Positions 59,901 through 64,000 of a stretch of 64,000 nucleotides of DNA are shown piece by piece. Source of the stretch: Micropterus salmoides. Lineage: Eukaryota; Chordata; Actinopteri; Centrarchiformes; Centrarchidae. Where the stretch lies: the NCBI RefSeq assembly GCF_014851395.1, contig NW_024041373.1:17477697-17541696 (forward strand), in the 5' to 3' direction. Under the pieces are notes generated by a model. The model was not told the origin of the DNA. It saw only the letters and a program-made list of their open reading frames with translations, and did no database searches. Both the position numbers and the translations under genes were made by a program. The stretch's first letter is position 1, and the number at the start of each line of letters is the position of its first letter.

Positions 59901-61029
59901 AGTTTATAGAACACACAATGTTACTCATGGCTCAGTCAAAATAGTGGAAAGTAAAGAGAAAAGTCAAGAGAAAGGAAGATCAGGCAGTTATACTACAAAG
60001 CTAAGCTATTCCTGAGAGATATGTGAATGGCTTACTGAGTTTTCATTCTCTCAAAACAAGGGTTGCACCGTTAACAAGATTTCATGTCTTTGCATGTAGG
60101 TCAGAAAACCTCTTTTGTGGTTGTCATCTTAATATGTCCTTAAAATTCAGGCTCCGACATCTTGAGATTTCTTTTGAGATACCTTGAGAGAATTAAACTA
60201 TTATTAAATGTAAGCTGCTTGTAACCATTCAAAGCTTTAACACAATGAACAGCAATTAGCTTTTAAATTTATCTTTGACTTATTTGGCAGTCATCTACCT
60301 TCCTCCTGTCATCAGGTACTATAGAGTGTAATGTGTATGTTATCAGTAAAGATATACCAAACACATGAAATTTACACAACGTAATAGTTTTAATCTGCAA
60401 GTCACAGTACTTTGGACTTTGTGGTGTGATTACAATAAATGCATATGTTTATATTTGATCACATTCAGTTCAGATGCACAGTTCTTAAAGTGCGTGGACA
60501 AAGCCTGGGGCATGGTGAATTGCTGTAGTGGGAAAATTTGCTTTAATCCACAAGAATTTGCTGGGAGTGAAATCAAACAAAGCAGCATCTGCAAAATCTG
60601 CACTGCTGCTACAATATTCATCTTTCAGCCTGCAGACAGCATCAGCAAAAGTAGTAGGCGAATACATTGTAAAATGAATTTGACCCTTTTTAATGTCAAA
60701 TCTTATCTGTCACCAGAGGGATATCTTTCCTGTCCCGTCTCTGTAACCCATTAATCTGTTGGAGTGTAACCAAATGTTTTGTACTCTGCTAACCCAGTAA
60801 TGTTTTCACTGTCATATAACCACAATTGTAGGTGAAAGCCAGCCACGTCTACAAATATCACCAATACGTACCTGACACACCTACACTCATGGAATGTCTT
60901 TTTTCTTTTTAGGACATGAATGACTTCTCCCCTGTCTTCACCCAAGACATGTATAAGGGCATGGTTGCACCCAATGCAGAGAAAGGAACTGTCATCACAA
61001 CTGTTTTTGCTGAGGACCAGGACCCTCCG
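6786..61029 (+). CDS. pcdh15: pcdh15 (protocadherin-15), internal 18-exon segment, EC1 to EC9
   Basis: Coding segments are 6786-6946, 10157-10312, 11396-11515, 11654-11764, 17572-17742, 22744-22852, 22999-23111, 27060-27266, 30607-30741, 34803-34952, 36321-36514, 37565-37697, 39234-39313, 44941-45034, 48969-49097, 56548-56853, 58408-58638 and 60913-61029. Every intron is GT-AG and every phase is compatible, giving one open frame of 906 residues. The product is a non-classical cadherin: repeated DXD, DRE and DXNDN calcium motifs, and domain-specific signatures such as [28 protein letters not shown] and SEAMRIGAILLNLQ that mark PCDH15. In vertebrates the protein is a single-pass membrane protein of hair-cell stereocilia that binds CDH23 through EC1-EC2 to form the tip link gating mechanotransduction. 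About a dozen N-glycosylation sequons suit an extracellular domain. Both ends of the gene lie outside. Teleosts have a and b paralogues; which one this is cannot be decided here. No frameshift or stop was seen in any exon. Confidence 0.97.
7622..7974. mobile_element. MITE with perfect 22-bp terminal inverted repeats
   Basis: The left end 7622-7643 (TACGGTGGCCCAG...) is the exact reverse complement of 7953-7974. The repeat continues inward, less perfectly, through caa/aca-rich sequence on both sides. Possible flanking duplication: GTGAGTG on the left and GTAAGTG on the right (6 of 7 bases). There is no transposase. The interior carries a tRNA-like segment that seems to have inserted later. Confidence 0.8.
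7800..7870 (+). mobile_element. tRNA-like SINE head nested in the MITE
   Basis: 7808-7818 reads TAGCACAGTGG, a good RNA polymerase III A box, and 7850-7860 reads GGTTTGAATCT, close to the B box GGTTCGANNCC, at tRNA-like spacing. This is the usual 5' end of a tRNA-derived SINE; it does not fold into a full tRNA with an acceptor stem. The body of the SINE is short or missing. Confidence 0.5.
10157..10312 (+). CDS. pcdh15: pcdh15 exon, end of EC1, EC1-EC2 linker, start of EC2
   Basis: 156 nt, phase 0 at both ends, residues 55-106. The acceptor follows a (TC)n tract (tctctctctctctcag) and the donor is GAG|gtaagg. It encodes the last strands of EC1 (VVQVECTNELVGTVILHEVRIVVRD), a canonical calcium linker DRNDNAPRF and the first strand of EC2 ending VNE. 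The stretch ILHEVR aligns with the human stretch holding I108 and R113 (mature numbering, from memory), residues in the CDH23 handshake interface whose loss causes deafness. Both Ile and Arg are kept here. Confidence 0.97.
10313..11395 (+). other. pcdh15: pcdh15 intron within EC2
   Basis: 1.1 kb, AT-rich, no recognisable repeat or coding sequence. It ends in a pyrimidine-rich acceptor region. Confidence 0.8.
11396..11515 (+). CDS. pcdh15: pcdh15 exon, EC2 first half
   Basis: 120 nt, phase 0-0, residues 107-146. The acceptor is tttttctctag and the donor CCG|gtatat is weak because it lacks G at +5. It encodes LTPVGTTIFTGFSGNNGATDIDDGPNG, carrying the DID calcium motif of EC2, and ends YNPNDP. 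It is nearly identical to the vertebrate PCDH15 EC2 stretch. The intron that follows is only 138 nt. Confidence 0.97.
11654..11764 (+). CDS. pcdh15: pcdh15 exon, EC2 second half
   Basis: 111 nt, phase 0-0, residues 147-183. The acceptor is ctgtctctttcag and the donor is AAC|gtaagt. It encodes ASNRTVSVANTLSGNIILAERLNYEERTRYLVLIQAN. NRT is a sequon. LNYEE holds the glutamate of the DYE-type calcium motif, and QAN joins the next exon's D to form QAND. Confidence 0.96.
11908..12208. mobile_element. Non-autonomous hAT-type MITE, 301 bp
   Basis: Flanked by an 8-bp duplication, CTTAAGGG at 11900-11907 and CTTGAGGG at 12209-12216 (7 of 8). The ends TAGTGATAGAC and GTCGACCACAA are imperfect inverted repeats. 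It begins 143 nt after an EC2 exon. No transposase is encoded. Confidence 0.65.
13565..14175. mobile_element. Non-autonomous hAT-type MITE, 611 bp
   Basis: The ends are TAGGGCTGACC and GGACAGCCCTA, typical hAT inverted termini, flanked by GTACCAGT (13557-13564) and GTACAGGT (14176-14183), an 8-bp duplication with 6 of 8 matches. The right subterminal region repeats attcgacta. A (GA)n microsatellite lies at 14020-14042. Open frames inside are chance. Confidence 0.8.
14020..14042. repeat. (GA)n microsatellite
   Basis: Roughly 11 GA units, inside a hAT MITE. Confidence 0.95.
14575..16087 (-). mobile_element. Tc1/mariner element, 1513 bp, decayed
   Basis: Long terminal inverted repeats of about 215 bp run 14575-14790 and 15873-16087, starting CGGTGCCTTGCGAAAG at the left and ending CTTTCGCAAGGCACTG at the right. 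TA dinucleotides at 14573-14574 and 16088-16089 are the target duplication expected for Tc1/mariner. The two repeats differ at only a few positions, suggesting moderate age. The interior holds a broken transposase on the minus strand. It lies in a pcdh15 intron, opposite in direction to the gene. Confidence 0.97.
14794..15696 (-). pseudogene. Tc1-like transposase pseudogene
   Basis: Minus-strand reading starts at an ATG at 15696 and hits an early in-frame TGA after the HTRQV motif. The frame then continues from an internal Met (15654) with the paired-type helix-turn-helix (GFGYKEISQALNIPRSTVQ) and the linker RRPGRPSKLS. Near 15250 a frameshift separates the SDETK motif (first catalytic Asp) from the rest. 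A further segment, 15142-14794, carries the second Asp (QQDNDPKH) and the final acidic residue (NPIENL). Just after NPIENL sequence is deleted and the frame shifts, although the DNA for the normal C-terminal end is still visible in another frame. It cannot encode an active transposase. Confidence 0.95.
16630..17300. mobile_element. Teleost dispersed repeat split by a second repeat
   Basis: The stretches 16640-16885 and 17010-17300 look like two halves of one fish repeat, from memory of its features (a run reading ccttgaatggccacttgag, and tttttatatacagtctatg near the far end). Between them, about 16890-17010, lies the minus-strand tail of a different repeat (atccatcgtcaaccgctt, ggtcgccagtcca). 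The junctions read TATAACTC and TATATCTC, a possible target duplication. Confidence 0.55.
17572..17742 (+). CDS. pcdh15: pcdh15 exon, end of EC2, EC2-EC3 linker, start of EC3
   Basis: 171 nt, phase 0-0, residues 184-240. The acceptor is catcttccag and the donor is CCG|gtaaga. It begins DRAPYPPNR, then [21 protein letters not shown], the distinctive PCDH15 EC2-EC3 linker (DGDDLGP in place of DXNDNXP). The Cys of FLPC pairs in the family with the Cys of NTRDC in this same exon to form the EC3 loop disulfide (family knowledge, from memory). It ends IPEFTQP. NNTR gives a sequon. Confidence 0.97.
18281..18680 (+). repeat. ATTGAACTG-type low-complexity repeats
   Basis: Imperfect repeats of attgaactgga and attgaattga are clustered at 18281-18345 and 18585-18680, with unrelated sequence between. 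They are probably degenerate simple repeats. Confidence 0.6.
18670..19375 (+). mobile_element. Composite SINE-like block with a nested repeat
   Basis: Starts with a tRNA-like head: an A-box-like TTGGCATTGTGG at 18677-18688 and B-box-like GGTTTGAATCT at 18706-18716. It continues as a common fish repeat body (tgtgtggagtttgcatgtttt). A block rich in gagaccaagac units (18863-18975, resuming 19245-19320) interrupts it. The end (cttttggataaaagtgtcag, ctaaatg) resembles a SINE 3' domain found widely in fish, from memory. Confidence 0.55.
20973..21512. mobile_element. TTAA-flanked MITE, copy 1
   Basis: Left end TTAAAGGCAGAGTAAGCAATT, right end cgcttaacctgactTTAA. TTAA at 20973-20976 and 21509-21512 looks like a piggyBac-type target duplication. 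A related copy with ggctagaacaatgttgtgtg and the same downstream order lies near 63560-63736. No transposase. The right TTAA is shared with the next element. Confidence 0.6.
21509..22265. mobile_element. TTAA-flanked MITE, second family
   Basis: 757 bp. The ends TTAAAGATGTGGCATTATG and GCATAATACCACCTCTTTAA are inverted repeats with TTAA at both sides (21509-21512, 22262-22265). The interior has no transposase. It abuts the previous element, sharing its TTAA. Confidence 0.75.
22744..22852 (+). CDS. pcdh15: pcdh15 exon, EC3 first half
   Basis: 109 nt, phase 0 in and phase 1 out, residues 241-276 plus the first base of Gly277. The acceptor is acccttgttgcag and the donor is G|gtaagt. It encodes SKLNPLNVTPPIRAVDMDRN followed by [16 protein letters not shown]. 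DMD is the DXD calcium motif and NVT a sequon. The next intron is only 146 nt. Confidence 0.97.
22999..23111 (+). CDS. pcdh15: pcdh15 exon, EC3 second half
   Basis: 113 nt, phase 1 in and phase 0 out, residues 277 (completed) to 314. The acceptor is ctttattgcag and the donor is AAG|gtaaac. It encodes QPVTYREYFSLNRTTAEL and LQPISRDLYQRFTLIIK. The usual DRE motif reads SRD, as in vertebrate PCDH15 EC3, where it is NRD. NRT is a sequon. The region after VG is more diverged from mammals than flanking exons: QPVTYREY replaces TPEDYPRF. Confidence 0.95.
23112..27059 (+). other. pcdh15: pcdh15 intron at the end of EC3
   Basis: 3.9 kb. A MITE right end (ATCGCCCAACCCTA) lies near 23833-23846 and another (CACATCCCTA) near 25196-25205, each without a clear partner. 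A (GT)n microsatellite is at 25414-25440. The block 26630-26880 is repeat-poor and may be conserved. No coding exon was found. Confidence 0.75.
25414..25440. repeat. (GT)n microsatellite
   Basis: About 13 GT units with one GC interruption, in a pcdh15 intron. Confidence 0.95.
27060..27266 (+). CDS. pcdh15: pcdh15 exon, end of EC3, EC3-EC4 linker, start of EC4
   Basis: 207 nt, phase 0-0, residues 315-383. The acceptor is ttgttttctttag. The donor GAG|gtagaa is weak, without G at +5. It encodes AEQDNGHPLPAYADLIIEIL, then the linker DENNQAPYF, then the EC4 start (YQGYVSESSPVGTTIS) and IALDNDIEE with the EC4 DXD motif. In DENNQ the second acidic residue of DXNDN is missing, as in mammals. A hAT-type MITE begins 84 nt beyond the exon end. 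Confidence 0.97.
27350..28422. mobile_element. Non-autonomous hAT element, 1073 bp, with perfect 8-bp duplication
   Basis: Flanked by an identical CATACAAA at 27342-27349 and 28423-28430. The ends CAGTTGTGGAA and TTCCACCACTG are inverted repeats, and subterminal aagtaaaagta motifs recur at both sides. This matches a common fish hAT family with CAGTGGTGGAA ends. No transposase frame. The perfect duplication fits a fairly recent insertion, 84 nt downstream of an exon with a weak donor. Confidence 0.93.
28640..29280. mobile_element. Non-autonomous hAT-type MITE, 641 bp
   Basis: Left end TAGGGATGTCCCGATC and right end GATACTGGACATCCCTA are inverted repeats. The 8-bp flanks (GTGTAATA and CTATTAAA) match only 4 of 8, so the duplication has decayed or the edges are slightly off. 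Confidence 0.7.
30607..30741 (+). CDS. pcdh15: pcdh15 exon, EC4
   Basis: 135 nt, phase 0-0, residues 384-428. The acceptor is tatctttctgttggaag and the donor is ACG|gtaggc. It encodes TKDPMVQITLDDYTTIFALT then RLLKPVDREKQMAYTFT. VDRE is the EC4 DRE calcium motif. The alignment to mammalian PCDH15 is gap-free here. Confidence 0.96.
31360..31893. mobile_element. Teleost TTAA-type MITE
   Basis: Starts near TTAAAGCTAGGGTAGC and ends near aactattccttttaaa. The interior order (cagccagcagcaagttagc, then aaaacagctagcctggct, then tctcatcttactctcag) matches a very common fish repeat, from memory. The edges are approximate. Confidence 0.55.
32706..33133 (+). repeat. Local tandem duplication, copy A
   Basis: Blocks 32706-32741 (starts taactggtatcacccagcag) and about 33007-33133 (holds agcagtaatagtagtatttg) recur at 33353-33388 and 33431-33556 with few differences. 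Copy A has about 225 extra bases between the blocks. Confidence 0.8.
33353..33556 (+). repeat. Local tandem duplication, copy B
   Basis: Shorter partner of 32706-33133, with the same two blocks closer together. Either copy B lost, or copy A gained, an internal segment. Confidence 0.8.
33997..34034. repeat. (GT)n microsatellite
   Basis: GT repeats interrupted by GC and TA. Confidence 0.9.
34803..34952 (+). CDS. pcdh15: pcdh15 exon, end of EC4, EC4-EC5 linker, start of EC5
   Basis: 150 nt, phase 0-0, residues 429-478. The acceptor is tcttatgtttacag and the donor is CAG|gtaatt. It encodes MVASDGVQQSSPITVNILVI, the canonical linker DANDNTPTF, and the EC5 start VEVFTDMQPGETVLQ. At the EC5 base the usual Glu of the XEX motif is replaced (FTD), as in vertebrate PCDH15 (YTD). 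Confidence 0.96.
34953..36320 (+). other. pcdh15: pcdh15 intron at the start of EC5
   Basis: 1.4 kb. No transposon recognised. The block 35520-35890 is of mixed composition, free of obvious repeats, and looks like a candidate conserved non-coding element. A small duplication of tcatcattacgg lies near 36030-36060. Confidence 0.75.
36321..36514 (+). CDS. pcdh15: pcdh15 exon, EC5
   Basis: 194 nt, phase 0 in and phase 2 out, residues 479-542 plus two bases of Arg543. The acceptor is a pyrimidine tract ending tttctctcag and the donor is AG|gtacag. It encodes LTAADADEGLNGLVTYEILA, then SNRTGRITVAPGVTLTVG and ASDNAPETQR. DAD and ASD are calcium motifs. There is no DRE motif in this repeat (VTLTVGRSY instead), which is a PCDH15 EC5 trait. 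Confidence 0.97.
36515..37564 (+). other. pcdh15: pcdh15 intron within EC5
   Basis: 1.05 kb of AT-rich sequence. Nothing recognisable. Confidence 0.8.
37565..37697 (+). CDS. pcdh15: pcdh15 exon, end of EC5, EC5-EC6 linker, start of EC6
   Basis: 133 nt, phase 2 in and phase 0 out, residues 543 (completed) to 587. The acceptor is tccttctgccag and the donor is CAG|gtgagt. It encodes SSITTVYIEVLPPNNQSPPR and then SLEVSEAMRIGAILLNLQ. PPNNQSPP stands where a calcium linker DXNDNXP would be and lacks both aspartates. The EC6 stretch is essentially identical to mammals. Confidence 0.97.
37698..39233 (+). other. pcdh15: pcdh15 intron at the start of EC6, largely repeat
   Basis: 1.5 kb, of which about two-thirds (38087-39060) is one rearranged fish repeat. 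The rest shows nothing recognisable. Confidence 0.8.
38087..39060 (+). mobile_element. Teleost interspersed repeat with triplicated 5' end
   Basis: Three direct copies of a unit of about 46 nt (agggcccgagcacgaaccgt, then gcgaggtccctattgaaa) begin at 38087, 38176 and 38233, separated by T/A-rich spacers. Downstream, 38298-38470 (holding tagaaggcacagcagaaatt and atggccgacttcctgtt) recurs at 38751-38920. The family is familiar from fish genomes but I cannot name it. It carries no open frame of note. Confidence 0.75.
39234..39313 (+). CDS. pcdh15: pcdh15 exon, EC6 first part
   Basis: 80 nt, phase 0 in and phase 2 out, residues 588-613 plus two bases of Thr614. The acceptor is cttttccttcccctag and the donor is AC|gtaagt. 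It encodes ATDRENDRITYRIVSGDSQK and VFNLSET. TDRE is the EC6 DXD-type site, and NLS is a sequon. It is the shortest exon in the window. Confidence 0.95.
39314..44940 (+). other. pcdh15: pcdh15 intron within EC6
   Basis: 5.6 kb. A degenerate repeat tail (aggataagcaggcatggtta, atggatgga) ends near 39680. A LINE relic covers about 40990-41965. CAT/ATC-rich simple sequence lies at 43790-43870. The rest shows nothing recognisable. Confidence 0.75.
40990..41965 (+). mobile_element. 5'-truncated non-LTR retrotransposon (LINE) relic
   Basis: Translated fragments read GAPQG (41070 area) and YTLYTNHC, then KYSDDTAILALLTD, where YSDD stands for the reverse-transcriptase catalytic YXDD box. These are followed by QWC, LLLDVTKTKE and FKYLCIILDNKLNFDHH. 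After about 41520 comes the typical 3' domain with HPLNPRFTLLPSGPRYR. The frame is broken at several points. The element probably ends with the gaggacaataaagaatatat near 41965. It resembles the L2/Rex-type clade of fish LINEs. Confidence 0.88.
44941..45034 (+). CDS. pcdh15: pcdh15 exon, EC6 middle
   Basis: 94 nt, phase 2 in and phase 0 out, residues 614 (completed) to 645. The acceptor is cccctctttacag and the donor is GGG|gtaagg. It encodes IGLLLLGKPLDRETTDQYRL and IVTASDGNPGG. LDRE and ASD are the EC6 calcium motifs. It lies after a 5.6-kb intron. Confidence 0.95.
45035..48968 (+). other. pcdh15: pcdh15 intron at the end of EC6
   Basis: 3.9 kb. A (TG)n microsatellite lies at 46828-46873. 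An open frame of 135 codons on the minus strand (47586-47993) matches nothing I recognise. The block 46300-46460 is repeat-poor with homeodomain-like taatttaatta. No exon was found. Confidence 0.75.
46828..46873. repeat. (TG)n microsatellite
   Basis: About 22 TG units with one CG interruption. Confidence 0.95.
48969..49097 (+). CDS. pcdh15: pcdh15 exon, end of EC6, EC6-EC7 linker, start of EC7
   Basis: 129 nt, phase 0-0, residues 646-688. The acceptor is a T-rich tract ending tttttttag and the donor is AGG|gtaagt. It encodes TSTTTVNIVVTDVNDNDPVF with a canonical linker, then NLTMPTNFTVQEEQANLFVG and QVR. NLT and NFT are sequons. Confidence 0.96.
50740..51560 (+). mobile_element. Decayed LINE reverse-transcriptase relic
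   Basis: At about 50777-50820 the + strand reads RHSYGDDTQIYIAL, close to the YADDTQLYI reverse-transcriptase motif of fish LINEs. Later, near 51110-51290, fragments resembling the 3' part of such a frame appear (TRGTEHIMP), broken by stops. It is much older than the 41-kb relic. Confidence 0.55.
52154..53070 (+). mobile_element. hAT transposon relic
   Basis: Begins TAGTGTTGCACGATATAC, a familiar hAT terminus. At 52249-52461 it reads VNKADARSKLWNYF, resembling the N-terminal region of hAT transposases, then stops. The right terminus is eroded (gtatcggtatcaag near 53033). It is non-functional. Confidence 0.55.
53326..53346. repeat. (TA)n microsatellite
   Basis: About 10 TA units in AT-rich intron sequence. 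Confidence 0.9.
56548..56853 (+). CDS. pcdh15: pcdh15 exon, EC7 body, EC7-EC8 linker, start of EC8
   Basis: 306 nt, phase 0-0, residues 689-790; the longest exon in the window. The acceptor is tttctatctccccag and the donor is AGC|gtaagt. It encodes ATDPDAGVNGQVRYRI, the sequon NGS in SANGSIYTRMPLDRE, EASDGAVDPRRTTLTL, the canonical linker DIDDNSPVF, and the EC8 start VVNVPENSPVGTLVLKLS. All four EC7 calcium motifs are intact. A 48-nt (TC)n tract starts 43 nt after the donor. Confidence 0.98.
56854..58407 (+). other. pcdh15: pcdh15 intron within EC8
   Basis: 1.55 kb. Apart from the (TC)n tract at 56897-56944 nothing specific is seen; 57655-57720 may be a repeat fragment. Confidence 0.75.
56897..56944. 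repeat. (TC)n microsatellite
   Basis: 24 uninterrupted TC units starting 43 nt after the donor of the EC7/EC8 exon. Long pyrimidine tracts can bind PTB-type splicing factors (family knowledge); any effect here is inference. Confidence 0.97.
58408..58638 (+). CDS. pcdh15: pcdh15 exon, EC8
   Basis: 231 nt, phase 0-0, residues 791-867. The acceptor is catcttccttctcgtag and the donor is ACG|gtgaga. It encodes AVDADLFSNVTYRIKTESAR, TLDFENLAAMGMGASYTF and EAVDQGGVMPPGQATVTVRI. DAD, DFE and AVD are the calcium motifs and NVT is a sequon. The stretch LAAMGMGA is the least conserved part, replacing AFPDQEA of mammals. Confidence 0.97.
58639..60912 (+). other. pcdh15: pcdh15 intron at the end of EC8
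   Basis: 2.3 kb with no recognised transposon. A perfect 11-bp hairpin lies at 58910-58940. Open frames, including one of 129 codons at 60365-60754, match nothing known and are taken as chance. Confidence 0.75.
58910..58940. repeat. Perfect 11-bp inverted repeat (hairpin)
   Basis: ctgtttgtcct at 58910-58920 pairs with aggacaaacag at 58930-58940 around a 9-nt loop. No known family. Confidence 0.8.
60913..61029 (+). CDS. pcdh15: pcdh15 exon, end of EC8, EC8-EC9 linker, start of EC9
   Basis: 117 nt, phase 0-0, residues 868-906. The acceptor is tcttttttctttttag and the donor is CCG|gtgagt. It encodes the linker DMNDFSPVF and YKGMVAPNAEKGTVITTVFA, ending EDQDPP. In the linker the last Asn of DXNDN is Phe (Tyr in mammals). 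The EC9 start has VAP where a calcium-binding Glu would be. This is the last pcdh15 exon I can find in the window; the rest of EC9 lies beyond 64000. Confidence 0.97.
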
Positions 61030-64000
61030 GTGAGTATGGAAAAATACTTCTATTAAACTTAAATGATATTTTATATATATGCAATGTGTATTATGAAATT
61101 CTGGTTGATACGTTGACCCTTAGAAGGTGCTCTCAGGAATGTCAAGATGACTTACACAGCATTGTTTATTGAAGCCCGGCCAGACAGAGAGATCATAGCA
61201 TCAGCATACAGAGTGAGAACCCAATGCCTAGCAAACACCACAAGAATCCCTTTTGGTCCTCAATATTATCCCCCAGCTACCCCATAGAGTCTATGGTGTA
61301 TCCCATACAAGGTCGTTCTTGAGTGGTCTAAATGTGTCCTCATCATACTATTGGTAGCTAGAGCTCACAGGCATAACAATCTAAAGCAAACTAGCCGGCC
61401 TGTCTGTAATTAAACAAAATAAAGGTAATCTTGACCTTCAGTAACCTAGTACATGGACCACAGAGAGCGTCCTTATCATGGCAGCTACGACAGTCACTGA
61501 ACCAAGCAGACAGAGAAAAATGACGGAGGTTGACTTATTGTTTTGAGGAGTCACACTCACCTTTAGCTTGTTTTTTGGTCAGCAAATTACCCTAACATGA
61601 CCTGGAGAAACCTGTGTGATATTTCCTTCAATTATTAATGGAGGACAAAGTCCTTCACAATGTGTACAACATTGGCTGTTAAATTTCAAAGCACATGAAG
61701 CCTGTCGACTCCATCTGTGTCTTCAATAAAGGTAACAGACATAAAAAGGCTTGCTTTGAGATTTTTACCTCTTCATTACATGTTGCTCTCAAAACATCAA
61801 CCACTTTTAGCCGTAGCATTTGACATGATGTTTTCAAGACTTCGATGCTGTGTACATTTATTGTAAGGAGGTCTTATTTAGCATCTTCACTTGTATGAGT
61901 CATCTACCAGTTGCCTAAGACAGCATCTTGTTTCCTCATACTTTTACCCCTCTATATCTAAGCAGGTTCTCCTGGGACTTGAGCTATGAAGGATTTTTTT
62001 CTTTTCTTTTTTTTTTAGAATCTGCAAACCAAGGAACAAAATTACACAATGCAGAGGAGAAAATCTGACACCCAGTTTACTAGAAATTCTATGACTAAGA
62101 GGAGGCAACACCAGAGCATGCATCACATGACTTTTTTTAGTTTCTTCTTTGCTATCTGGAGCACAACATGTATATTTAGGATGGTCCTGAAAATGTTCCA
62201 CCTCATTCACCTCAGCTGAACTTATTTTATTTACAGTGCCACCCACCTTAATATTTTATTGCGCTTGGTGATTCAGCTGTGTTCTTGCTTACATCCTCTT
62301 TTCTCTTTTTGGTTGTTTTTTTTTCACAGTGGAAAAAAGGGAATAAGAATCCACCACTGACCTCCCTCTTCATTCCATTATACCTTTAGCTCTGCAAGCC
62401 GATGCTTGTTATTAGTGGCCTGCTGGTGTGGTCTCACCAGGATAGTGTACTCTCTGCAGCACATAAACACTGAGGTATATGGATGCCTGTCAGTTCCAGC
62501 TGTGGGTGGTAAAACATCTCCAGAGTGCCACAATGACGGCTTCCCACTCAGAGGGATACTCTCTCTCCTCCTGCCTCCCAACCACCCCCACCCCCCACCC
62601 TGCCCAAACCATTCTTTTTAATGTGAACTTGTGCCTTTTCCCACTTTTAGTAGATTTTACTCTGAACTATTCTTATTGAGGAGTTTTGTACAGTCAAAAA
62701 TATCCAGCAGCGCTGAAGCACACATAATGGGTATGAAATCATCTCTTTGTTAACACAAGCACAGGGGCAGTGAGTGAGAGATTGGAGTGACTCAGCAAAG
62801 TGGTTTGATAGACAGAGGACTAACTAACAGGAGCAAACTAACCCAGTCTCTTATTGACCTGGATTTGGGAGCTCAAAGCATTTTATTGACAGGATGCCTG
62901 TCATAGACACCTCTGGTGGAACATGGCTTATTCTAGTGCAAATACACACAGAAATGTGTGCACACACACATTCTCTCTCTGTATTACACAGGCTCATAAA
63001 AACCTACGTTCACCAAGAAAGAAAGACAGGAAGAGACTTGCTCTGGTTTGTAATGTTGATGTAACAAACATCCATGCATATTCTGTCTGAAGATTATAAT
63101 GGCGTAGACCATTCCTGATTTATTTATTTTTTTTGGGAAGAAGGCATTATGTCTGTCCACTTGTACTTTGAGAGAAGTGATTCCAATGTTTTTTAAAAAC
63201 TGACTATTTTTGGCAATGCCACTCAACCCATCAATGTTAATATCACTCTGAAAGAAAAAGACAAATGTTCTAGTAAGAAGCACAGGATTTGCGTTTTTTA
63301 TTAGGGACTGAGGAGAGAAGTTTCTTTTTCTTCTGAAATGTTGTTCATCACAGTAGTGACAGTTTACGGTTGCCACTTTTAGAGATTACCATTTTTTCAC
63401 CAGTCTTTTAGCCACTTTCAAATCAAATCAGTCATTAATCATTTCTGTGTGAGTGGTTCTGCAGACAGAATGTTAATACTTGAATGCAGCTGTGTAAATG
63501 TGCCAGTATATAGAACTCTCTCTCCCACTAACCCTCCTGCACACAAGCACCAACACCACCTGTTGCTTATTGGCTAGAACAATGTTGTGTGGGCAGGGTC
63601 CACACCACTTTCTTTGCTTTCCACTTACAGAGCCAGGGCTGTGTAGAAAAAAACGGAAAGCTAACAAAACATCAGGAAATATTCGCTGAATTTAACTAAA
63701 AGTGTAGTGGATTAGAATCACTTACTATCCCTTTAAGTCATATTGGCTTGTGTCGGCTTTGCTGTTTTACATTCTCAGCTCAAGCCTTGCTGTTGTGTCG
63801 TGCGTCTCTGAAGCATCATACAGTGCTTCAGAGCATGTTCTTTAATTCATGAACTGACTGTTTTATACTGAGGAGAACTGGATTTTTAGAAAAGAAATGA
63901 AAGCAAAACAAGAAATACATTTGAAAGTAATCTTTCTTTAGAACTTTGCTGTAGGTTTCGATAAGAAGATTTCTTTTGACGCCAAAGTACAAAGTACTGT
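61030..64000 (+). other. pcdh15: pcdh15 intron (5' part) after the last visible exon
   Basis: 3.0 kb. No further EC9 exon was found: nothing resembles the RVRYRVDD stretch expected next. A partial TTAA MITE lies at 63515-63736. The 130-codon minus-strand frame at 62984-63376 matches nothing known. Confidence 0.7.
63515..63736. mobile_element. TTAA-type MITE, partial second copy
   Basis: 63570-63645 parallels 21290-21360 (ttgtgtgg..., then acagagccag), and the order downstream is the same (aaatattcgct, then gattagaatca). It ends cttactatccctTTAA at 63736, the inverse of the left end of the 20973 copy (TTAAAGGCAGAGTAAG). The left part is lost. Confidence 0.55.

Noticed and set aside
60365..60754. 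129-codon + strand frame before the last exon
   Set aside because: Not similar to cadherin or anything known; it lies wholly inside an intron and does not fit pcdh15 phases.
6786..61029. Assigning the gene to pcdh15a or pcdh15b
   Set aside because: I have no reliable paralogue-diagnostic residues to compare from sequence alone.
62984..63376. 130-codon minus-strand frame near the window end
   Set aside because: No recognisable motif, low-complexity composition; chance in AT-rich DNA is more likely.

Overview
The window is vertebrate nuclear DNA, almost certainly from a ray-finned (teleost) fish. It has long AT-rich introns with GT-AG splice sites, dinucleotide microsatellites and many DNA transposon relics of the Tc1 and hAT types, plus TTAA-flanked MITEs of kinds common in fish. 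No bacterial, viral, rRNA or CRISPR feature was found.

One gene explains all convincing coding sequence: protocadherin-15 (pcdh15), on the + strand. It is recognised from its close match to the vertebrate PCDH15 ectodomain as I know it. I can place 18 consecutive internal exons between 6786 and 61029. All splice phases agree, and they join into one open frame of 906 residues (2717 nt). The segment runs from the second half of extracellular cadherin repeat EC1, through EC2 to EC8, into the first part of EC9. The promoter, signal peptide, first half of EC1, rest of EC9, EC10, EC11, membrane-proximal domain, transmembrane segment and cytoplasmic tails lie outside. Teleosts usually carry pcdh15a and pcdh15b; I cannot tell which this is. 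In vertebrates PCDH15 pairs with CDH23 to form the tip link of inner-ear hair cells and also acts in photoreceptors.

Layout: 1-6785 is upstream intron with old repeats and a near-perfect 35-nt palindrome. 6786-11764 holds four exons (EC1-EC2). 11765-17571 is an intron dense in transposons: two hAT MITEs, a 1.5-kb decayed Tc1 element and a nested repeat. 17572-23111 holds three exons (EC2-EC3), with two TTAA MITEs that share a boundary. 27060-39313 holds six exons (EC3-EC6), a hAT MITE with a perfect 8-bp target duplication just after an exon with a weak donor, and an unusual repeat with a triplicated 5' end. 39314-56547 has long introns with two LINE reverse-transcriptase relics and the exons for EC6-EC7. 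56548-61029 holds three exons (EC7-EC9). 61030-64000 is downstream intron.

No second intact gene and no clearly new biological system was found. The most useful observations are the atypical calcium-binding linkers in the cadherin array, conserved residues at the CDH23-binding face, transposons beside weak splice sites, and several repeat-free islands that may be regulatory.
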